Source: an uncultured Kangiellaceae bacterium (GTDB lineage Bacteria > Pseudomonadota > Gammaproteobacteria > Enterobacterales > Kangiellaceae). From it: a stretch of DNA of 64,000 nt. Under the pieces are notes generated by a model. That model worked only from the letters and a program-made list of their open reading frames with translations, was not told where the DNA came from and did not search any database. The stretch spans positions 62,001 through 126,000 of the forward strand of contig CAJQOL010000013.1 of the NCBI GenBank assembly GCA_905479925.1. The letters are read 5' to 3'. Both the position numbers and the translations under genes were made by a program. This document shows, piece after piece, positions 57,324 through 64,000 of the stretch (position 1 is its first letter; every line of letters starts with the position of its first letter).

Positions 57324-57324
57324 C

Positions 57325-57552
57325 ATGGCAAAAGCAATAAAAGTAAATTTAGACTTGTTACTTGTTCAGAAGAAAAAGAAGCTCAAAGATCTATCTGAAG
57401 AAGTTGGTATAACCATGGCAAACCTATCGACACTTAAACGAGGTAAAGGCAAGGCGATACGCTTTTCGACACTACTAGCTCTTTGTGAAGCACTAGACTG
57501 TACACCAGGAGACCTACTAGAACTTGAAGAGTTAACCCAACAGAGCAACTGA
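57325..57552 (+). CDS. Small XRE-family (YozG-like) transcriptional regulator
   Basis: KKLKDLSEEVGITMANLSTLKRGKGKAIRFSTLLALCEALDCTPGDLLE. Confidence 0.88.
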   Translation: MAKAIKVNLDLLLVQKKKKLKDLSEEVGITMANLSTLKRGKGKAIRFSTLLALCEALDCTPGDLLELEELTQQSN

Positions 57553-57564
57553 TATTTACTGAAT

Positions 57565-57585
57565 CAGCCGCCGTAAGGCGCGCTG
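57565..57585 (+). terminator. Hairpin downstream of the XRE gene
   Basis: CAGCCGCC-GTAA-GGCGCGCTG, one bulge; weak U-tract. Confidence 0.4.
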
Positions 57586-57710
57586 ACCTACTTCAATTCT
57601 ACCCCTGAGTATTTCCAGTAAATCAATAAAAACCAGTCTATAAAGTTACTCAATTCAAGTTTATTCAACTATATTTAATACTGCCTAGATAAAACCAGCG
57701 GCTAGATTAT

Positions 57711-58766
57711 ATGTCGGGTCAATACTACAAAAGTATATTACTGAGTATCTTTTTAATTTTAGGAATTAATTTTGCCTATTACTCAATGTCTCGGCCTGAG
57801 ATTAAGAAAGTAGCAAGTCGAATTACCTTTGAAACCACTCAAGTAAAAGTTGAAGGGCCTCTTCAGCCACTACCCACAATCGTGTCTATTGACCAAAACT
57901 GGCGCGCCCTTGGTAAAGCACTGTTCCACTCCCCGTTACTTTCGCAGGATAACAGCATATCTTGTGCGTCCTGCCACGATATAAAACAAGGTGGTGATGA
58001 TAACTTTCCCGTTTCAATCGGCATTAATAGTCAAATAGGAACAAGAAACTCACCGACGGTTCTAAATGCCGCACTGAATTTCAGACAATTTTGGGACGGC
58101 CGCGAAAGTAGTTTAACGGAACAAATTCACGGCCCAATTCATAACCCCATTGAAATGGGTAGCAATTTTAGCGATATAATTAACAAGCTTTCCTCTGACC
58201 CCACTTTTAATTCGGCATTTTTGGCCCTCGATGCTAACGGAATAACCGAAGAAAATATCATCTATGCCATTATCACCTATCAAAATTCCTTAATTACTAA
58301 CAACTCGCCCATCGACCGTTTTCTTCTGGGTGATAAAAATGCTCTAAATGAGCAACAATTAAGGGGGCTAGAAAAATTTCAACGGTTCGGTTGTGTTACC
58401 TGTCACCAAGGTAGGAACATCGGTGGCAATATTTATCAAAAGCTTGGTCGAATAGACTTGGCCCCTAAAAGCCTTTTGCTGGACAAAGGTCGTTTTAATG
58501 TCACTAATGAACCCAATGACTTACATGTTTATAAGGTTCCCTCCCTTAGAAATGTTGCTCTAACTGCCCCTTATTTTCATGATGGCTCTATCAGCACACT
58601 TGAAGACGCCGTTAGAATAATGGCACAACTGCAACTCGGTATGGAAATGGCGGATGAGGATGTAAATGACATCGTCGCGCTTTTAAATTCCTTTACGGGA
58701 AAACTGCCGGAACAGGAAAACAACCAGCCTAAAACAGAGTTTTCAGGGCAGGGCGTCAATCAATGA
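57711..58766 (+). CDS. Di-heme cytochrome c peroxidase / MauG family
   Basis: CASCH and CVTCH heme motifs, TRNSPTVLNAALNFRQFWDGR, PSLRNVALTAPYFHDGS. Confidence 0.93.
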   Translation: MSGQYYKSILLSIFLILGINFAYYSMSRPEIKKVASRITFETTQVKVEGPLQPLPTIVSIDQNWRALGKALFHSPLLSQDNSISCASCHDIKQGGDDNFPVSIGINSQIGTRNSPTVLNAALNFRQFWDGRESSLTEQIHGPIHNPIEMGSNFSDIINKLSSDPTFNSAFLALDANGITEENIIYAIITYQNSLITNNSPIDRFLLGDKNALNEQQLRGLEKFQRFGCVTCHQGRNIGGNIYQKLGRIDLAPKSLLLDKGRFNVTNEPNDLHVYKVPSLRNVALTAPYFHDGSISTLEDAVRIMAQLQLGMEMADEDVNDIVALLNSFTGKLPEQENNQPKTEFSGQGVNQ

Positions 58767-61573
58767 AGTATTGGCCTGAAGTAGTCTGTTTATTAGTTCT
58801 GTTATTCGGCGGCTTGCTTACGATAAACAGCAATAATCATTCGCAAGTACTAAACAACCAAGTCGACGTAAAAGAAGACCTTCATCTTTCCATTATACAA
58901 TACTCAATCGAAACCGTAGCTATTGGATACAAAAACGAAAATCACTATGATCAACATGCTCAGCGCACTCTAAAAGTTGACCAACTACTCGAACGGCTTG
59001 GCAGCGCTGATAGCAAACTAAAGTCAGAAGTTCAACAATTCGAAAATAGAGCGTCTAACTATATTCAGTTAGTCACTATGTTAAAAACGTCCAAGAAATT
59101 GATTGCATCGTTGCCTACAAAAGTTAGTCATGCGCCCAAAAATATAAAACATGCCATTAACCAAGTTATTGCTACTCTAAATGAAATTGATGTCAACAAC
59201 CTTCTATCCATAAGAAATAGACTGAAGCGACAAATAGAGGAACAAGCAAATCTATTTCAAGAATTAGACAAATATGAACTTCAGTGGCAAATGATCCAAT
59301 TGCACATTGATTTTATTTTAGCAAACAGTGAGTTTACTGCGAGCGAAGTCGATATCATCAAAAATAGTCAAATCAGTGAACTCATTAAAGCATCCATAGA
59401 CCAAACAGCTGCGAATGCAGCATTCACTCGCTACAAGATCACCGCGTTGATTATTATTTGCCTCATCAGCCTTTTTATTCTATTGATCATTTTGCTACGC
59501 CGCCAGGCAATAAAACTAAAATTAACTTTAGCCGAGGCCCAAGAGGCTAGTACCGTAAAAAGCGAATTTCTGGCCAGCATGAGTCATGAAATCCGAACGC
59601 CGATGAATGGTATTCTCGGTATGCTTAACTTGTTGACCAAAGAGCCGCTTAGTACAAAACAATTTCGATATTCTCAACTAGCAAAATCGAGTGCAAATTC
59701 CCTATTAGTCATAATCAATGATATTTTGGATGTCTCAAAAATCGAAGCGGGAAAACTAGATATTGAAGTTATTGACTTTGACTTACATGGTCTTTTTCGA
59801 GACTTTGCAAGCTCTATGGCACTTCGTGTTCATGAACTTGGACTCGAATTTATTTTGGACATCGGCAATGTTAAACAAAAGATGGTCAAAGGAGATCCCG
59901 GACGCATTCGTCAAATACTAATCAACTTAGTCGGCAATTCGATAAAGTTTACCAAACAAGGAGAAGTAGTTGTTCGTGCTAGTTTAAGAGAGAAGGCAGA
60001 GGATGAGTCTTACTACCAGTTAGATTGCAGCATTATAGACACCGGCATTGGTATTGCACCGGACAACATCGATAAATTATTTGACGTTTTTACCCAAGCC
60101 GACTCTTCAACAACTAGAGAATTTGGCGGCACAGGATTAGGTTTGTCAATAGTTAAGCAACTGTGTGAGCTTATGGGTGGAAGCGTCAGCGCAACCAGTC
60201 AGTTAGGCAAGGGAAGTCAATTTGATTTCTCTGTAAAACTTGAAAGCAGCACAAAAATGATTCAATCAATTCCAACTATTGAAATGACCGATCTACCAAT
60301 CCTGATCGTCGATGATAACCAAACGAATATAGAAGTCCTAAGCGGTTTGCTTGAACTCAAAAATATACAAGTTACCGCATGCTTGAGTGGCAAGGAATGT
60401 ATTACATTATTGAATTCTAAAACAGATGAGCTTGGATACTGTCCATATAAAATTGCCATTCTTGATATGCAAATGCCAGAGATGGATGGTGCCGAGTTAG
60501 CCAAACATATTCGTAACAATTCTAAATTTGATAAAATGAGTTTGGTTATGATGACATCTATGGGAGAGCATGGTGAGGTCGACAGCTATCTTAAAGCTGG
60601 GTTTGCCGCTTATTTCCACAAGCCAACAATTGCCCAGGACTTGTATGATGCAATATCCCTTATTATTGGCGACAACCAAACGCCAAACAGTCGACCAATT
60701 TTAACCCATGATAATATTTCTGCTCTGCGGGCGACCGATAGCAATAGAGAAGATACATTTGCTAGCTCTGAAAAATATCGACTACTACTCGCAGATGACA
60801 GTGAAATCAACCACATTGTCGCGTTGGGGATCCTAGAAGAAATCGGCTTTAATGTTGATGTTGCATTTGATGGCGAGCAAGCCATTGAATCACTTAGAAA
60901 GCAACCTGAAGATAATGCTTACGACCTAATATTAATGGATTGTCAGATGCCAAACATGGATGGATACGAGGCTACTCGAAATATAAGGCGAGGCGCTGCG
61001 GGAGAAAACTACAAGGATATTACCATCGTAGCGATGACAGCTAATGCCATGCAAGGTGATAGGGAGAAGTGCCTCAACGCAGGTATGAATGATTACCTCA
61101 CTAAGCCAATTGATGAAGATCCGTTAATGGATTGTTTAAGTCAGTGGTTGAAAATGGATAAGCGGCCGCTAGACGAAAAGAATCCCCATACCGATAGCGA
61201 TTTACAAAATAGAAGCACCGAAGATGAAAATTCTATTGACATATGGGATTATGCTGGCCTGCTCGCTCGCATGAAAAACAAGGAAAAGCGTGTAAGTAAA
61301 ATTCTAAAGTTATTTTTAATGGATACACCGGAAAGAATCGAGAATATTGAGAAATATATTCTGTCACAGGATAACCAATCATTGGTGACTGAAGCTCATA
61401 CTTTAAAAGGCGTCTTTGCTAATATTAACGCAACAACGCTTCAATCCTTATCCGCTGAGTTAGAGCAGATGGCTAAAGAAAGTGATAATAAACAATTGGC
61501 AAAGATCTTACCTATTTTTAAGAACAATTATGAGAAGTTATTGGTTGAATTAGAGCGTGTAAACCATGAGTAA
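58763..61573 (+). CDS. Hybrid histidine kinase (periplasmic helical sensor-HisKA-HATPase-REC-REC-HPt)
   Basis: SMSHEIRTPMNGILGML, two REC domains (LDMQMPEMDG, LMDCQMPNMDG), HPt AHTLKG; ATGA overlap with the upstream gene. Confidence 0.93.
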   Translation: MKYWPEVVCLLVLLFGGLLTINSNNHSQVLNNQVDVKEDLHLSIIQYSIETVAIGYKNENHYDQHAQRTLKVDQLLERLGSADSKLKSEVQQFENRASNYIQLVTMLKTSKKLIASLPTKVSHAPKNIKHAINQVIATLNEIDVNNLLSIRNRLKRQIEEQANLFQELDKYELQWQMIQLHIDFILANSEFTASEVDIIKNSQISELIKASIDQTAANAAFTRYKITALIIICLISLFILLIILLRRQAIKLKLTLAEAQEASTVKSEFLASMSHEIRTPMNGILGMLNLLTKEPLSTKQFRYSQLAKSSANSLLVIINDILDVSKIEAGKLDIEVIDFDLHGLFRDFASSMALRVHELGLEFILDIGNVKQKMVKGDPGRIRQILINLVGNSIKFTKQGEVVVRASLREKAEDESYYQLDCSIIDTGIGIAPDNIDKLFDVFTQADSSTTREFGGTGLGLSIVKQLCELMGGSVSATSQLGKGSQFDFSVKLESSTKMIQSIPTIEMTDLPILIVDDNQTNIEVLSGLLELKNIQVTACLSGKECITLLNSKTDELGYCPYKIAILDMQMPEMDGAELAKHIRNNSKFDKMSLVMMTSMGEHGEVDSYLKAGFAAYFHKPTIAQDLYDAISLIIGDNQTPNSRPILTHDNISALRATDSNREDTFASSEKYRLLLADDSEINHIVALGILEEIGFNVDVAFDGEQAIESLRKQPEDNAYDLILMDCQMPNMDGYEATRNIRRGAAGENYKDITIVAMTANAMQGDREKCLNAGMNDYLTKPIDEDPLMDCLSQWLKMDKRPLDEKNPHTDSDLQNRSTEDENSIDIWDYAGLLARMKNKEKRVSKILKLFLMDTPERIENIEKYILSQDNQSLVTEAHTLKGVFANINATTLQSLSAELEQMAKESDNKQLAKILPIFKNNYEKLLVELERVNHE

Positions 61574-61616
61574 ATCTCAAGAGCTTATGATGCTTGAACA
61601 AAATAATGTTTACTCT

Positions 61617-62216
61617 TTAGAATAAATCATTACTTAACCACTTTATAATTTTATCGTTTGCTCTCAACGCCCAACCTTTTATTCCGGGAATATTATCCGC
61701 ATAACTACGACTAGTGCTCGCTTGACTAACAGTTATATCTGAGATGTCTTTTGCTACAACTTCAGAATCTTTAATAGAATCTTGTTGTTCAACATTTGAT
61801 TGATACTTTGAAATGACAATACCACAATGACGACAATGGTCGCTCAGCTTTTGTCGGGTTTGGCATTTTGGACAAGTTATTTTATTTCTTTCATCCCGAG
61901 CATGATTAATAGAGTTCCACTCTTTGTCATCCAGCCAAACGCCGTCGCACTGTTTGCAGCCATCTATCAGTACTAAGGTGCCGGGATAACAGAACTCATA
62001 AAGGAAATCGTTACAACTAGAACATTTCGAGTTAGGAATCTTAGTGGCGTAACTTGGCACAGTAATTTTTTTACTCGGTTGTCCGCCTAGAAAAGCTGAT
62101 AACTCTGCATTCTCAAACCACATCCCTTTACACGTTGAACATTGATCCAATGCTATATCTTTAAGGACAACTTTTTCACACTCTAAGTCTGAATTTTTAC
62201 ACTTTGGACATCGCAT
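61617..62216 (-). CDS. zf-TFIIB-like multi-zinc-ribbon protein
   Basis: CPKC..CSTC, CSSC..CKQC and CPKC..CRHC pairs; likely start MRCPKCKNSD. Confidence 0.85.
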   Translation of the reverse strand: MRCPKCKNSDLECEKVVLKDIALDQCSTCKGMWFENAELSAFLGGQPSKKITVPSYATKIPNSKCSSCNDFLYEFCYPGTLVLIDGCKQCDGVWLDDKEWNSINHARDERNKITCPKCQTRQKLSDHCRHCGIVISKYQSNVEQQDSIKDSEVVAKDISDITVSQASTSRSYADNIPGIKGWALRANDKIIKWLSNDLF

Positions 62217-62218
62217 AA

Positions 62219-63004
62219 TCACCAACTCCCGGTAGCACCGCCTCCACCACTAGAACCGCCACCAAAACCACCCGAACCGCCGGCGCTGCCACCGCGTGAA
62301 GAATTTGAGTGCCTAAGCACTTCACGTAAAAAATAGAGTGCGAGCAAAAATAATATAATTGCTATACCAACAAACACATACCCCCAACCGCGTCGGCCAC
62401 TTTTAAAGCAGCTGAGACCGATCAAAAGACATAAAAGAGCAGCAACGGCGAGACCAACAATGTGCCAAGGAAAAGTGACTCGCATTCCAGAAAATTCGTT
62501 AATTAACGCTTCAGTCCCTTTGGTGATCCCAGCACCATAATCATTACGCTTAAATTCTGGAATGATGACGTTTTGCATAATGTCCATTGCGTCATCATTG
62601 CGGGAATATCCGTAATATTTTCCTAACTCTATACGTGCCTTGCGATCGTATCTTGAAACCAACAAAAGCAAGCCGTCATTTTTTGGCATATTGCCAATAC
62701 CATAAGCATTGAACAAACCTGTAGCAAATGATTCGACGGTACGTTTGTTAGTTTTTTGATAAGTTGAAAGGGATTCTATAGTGACAATAATAATTTCAAC
62801 ATTGGACTTTTCTTCAACCTGCAGTAACCAACGCTCTAATCGAAGCTCTTCCGCATCAGTTAACAAATTTGCATGGTCGCTAACATAACCCGCGTCCGGT
62901 TGAGGGTAAGGTGAATAGTCTTTGTCGGCAGCAATCGCATGTTGAAACAAAAGAGTCATTGTACATAAGATTAGGCTACTCCAACTAAACAAAGATAATC
63001 GCAT
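62219..63004 (-). CDS. TPM-domain (YgcG-like) protein with Gly-rich tail
   Basis: YVSDHANLLTDAEELRLERWLLQVEEKSNVEIIIVTI; GGSGGFGGGSSGGGGATGSW; likely start ATG 63004. Confidence 0.88.
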   Translation of the reverse strand: MRLSLFSWSSLILCTMTLLFQHAIAADKDYSPYPQPDAGYVSDHANLLTDAEELRLERWLLQVEEKSNVEIIIVTIESLSTYQKTNKRTVESFATGLFNAYGIGNMPKNDGLLLLVSRYDRKARIELGKYYGYSRNDDAMDIMQNVIIPEFKRNDYGAGITKGTEALINEFSGMRVTFPWHIVGLAVAALLCLLIGLSCFKSGRRGWGYVFVGIAIILFLLALYFLREVLRHSNSSRGGSAGGSGGFGGGSSGGGGATGSW

Positions 63005-63410
63005 TACTAACCTCGTTATGATTACTTTCATCAGTAGGAAAACGTTCGACCAAGTTACTAGCAATCAAATCTAGTCCGGTTGATAAGCCAACATAATAAG
63101 ACTCGCTTTTGAAATCAGATAGAATAGCATCTGTAATGACTGACCAGTGCTCGGTGGAAGATTTTTCGTTAATTCCTACATCGCCAAAAATCGCTATTTC
63201 TCTGTCTTCTTCTACAACAAGCAACAAGACACTATTTCGATCTTTGGTTTTGTCTAATTGGTATTTTTTAAATAGCTGACCCGCTTTATGTTTAACGCCA
63301 AGCCAGGCGTGCTTGCAGAATATTATTTTAAACTCCGCCGACGTCATTGTTTCTAAGGTTTTAATTTTCAATTCGAGTTTTGCAATTTCCGATTGCTTTA
63401 GTAACGACAT
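62985..63410 (-). CDS. Second TPM-domain-like protein (no Gly tail)
   Basis: TSAEFKIIFCKHAWLG...NSVLLLVVEEDREIAIFGDVGINEK. Confidence 0.75.
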   Translation of the reverse strand: MSLLKQSEIAKLELKIKTLETMTSAEFKIIFCKHAWLGVKHKAGQLFKKYQLDKTKDRNSVLLLVVEEDREIAIFGDVGINEKSSTEHWSVITDAILSDFKSESYYVGLSTGLDLIASNLVERFPTDESNHNEVSNAIIFV

Positions 63411-63461
63411 ATCGAATCCTTCTAGTGATTGGAAAAGCTGATCGCGCTAAGTTAACGATTA

Positions 63462-64000
63462 CTAATTGGCTGAAACTGTTCTCTCTTTGGCCCAATCCCT
63501 TAATGCTTGAACTTTTTCAGCCATTACCACCGATATCGGTCTTGTCTGTTTAATCGTTTCTACAACTGAAACCGTATTCATAGGACTGCCGCCACCGTAA
63601 GCACGATAAAGCGCAGAAACAACCGCTTGCTCAATTTCTGACCCCGTAAAGCCGTCGCTGGCTTTTGCCAGTTGAGATAGATCAAACTTGTTTGCGTCCT
63701 GATTACGGCGCTCCAGGTGGATAGCAAAAATGTCTTCTCGCGAAGGCTCATCCGGTAAATCGACAAAAAAGATTTCATCGAGCCGGCCCTTTCGCATTAA
63801 CTCCGGTGGTAGTTTGCTAATGTCATTGGCGGTTGCAACTATAAACACTTGATGGGTATTTTCCGCCATCCAAGTTAGCAGAGTCGCCAATAAACGTTGT
63901 GACGTACCTCCATCACTTTCACCACTTGAAAGGCCTTTTTCAACCTCATCAAGCCATAGAACGCAAGGTGACATAAGTTCAGCCATTTTTAGTGATTCGC
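63462..64000 (-). CDS. AAA ATPase, N-terminally truncated by the window edge
   Basis: Frame remains open to the window edge ([23 protein letters not shown]); Walker B and second-region-of-homology-like segment. Confidence 0.88.
   Translation of the reverse strand, partial: ESLKMAELMSPCVLWLDEVEKGLSSGESDGGTSQRLLATLLTWMAENTHQVFIVATANDISKLPPELMRKGRLDEIFFVDLPDEPSREDIFAIHLERRNQDANKFDLSQLAKASDGFTGSEIEQAVVSALYRAYGGGSPMNTVSVVETIKQTRPISVVMAEKVQALRDWAKERTVSAN

Overview
64-kb chromosomal window, moderate-to-low GC, probably from a free-living (marine-type) gammaproteobacterium; the taxon is inferred from gene content only. No rRNA, tRNA, phage, transposase or CRISPR was seen. The window is gene-dense.

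Main blocks:
- A minus-strand membrane-stress-type operon at ~3.5-13.8 kb: DUF2170/YjfI-like, PspA/IM30, a 111-aa candidate double ribbon-helix-helix protein, YqiJ/NfeD-like, a YqiK-type flotillin, a 1762-aa 'DNA repair ATPase'-type AAA protein, and a PHA-granule-type protein. It has a well-formed sigma70-like promoter bracketed by two mutually inverted 13-bp operator-like sites.
- An HD-GYP / EAL / sirtuin operon.
- A DesKR-type two-component system with an ABC exporter and an amidohydrolase.
- A CpxRA/Spy-like locus.
- A MacAB-like tripartite export operon with a consensus sigma54 promoter and paired enhancer-like sites, divergent from an NtrC-type regulator/kinase and an RND pump.
- A di-heme peroxidase translationally coupled to a hybrid histidine kinase.
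- A TPM/AAA/zinc-ribbon cluster truncated at the window end.

The most interesting sequence-level observations are the flotillin/PspA/giant-ATPase operon and its operator pair, an FNR/Anr class-II promoter in front of a UspE-type gene, the sigma54/UAS architecture, a cysteine-free sirtuin fused by ATGA overlap to c-di-GMP turnover genes, a secreted D-2-hydroxyacid dehydrogenase, and a recurrent pattern of short tandem repeats in intergenic spacers, including one that begins inside a gene's last codons. All functional names come from motif recognition by eye; no database search was run.
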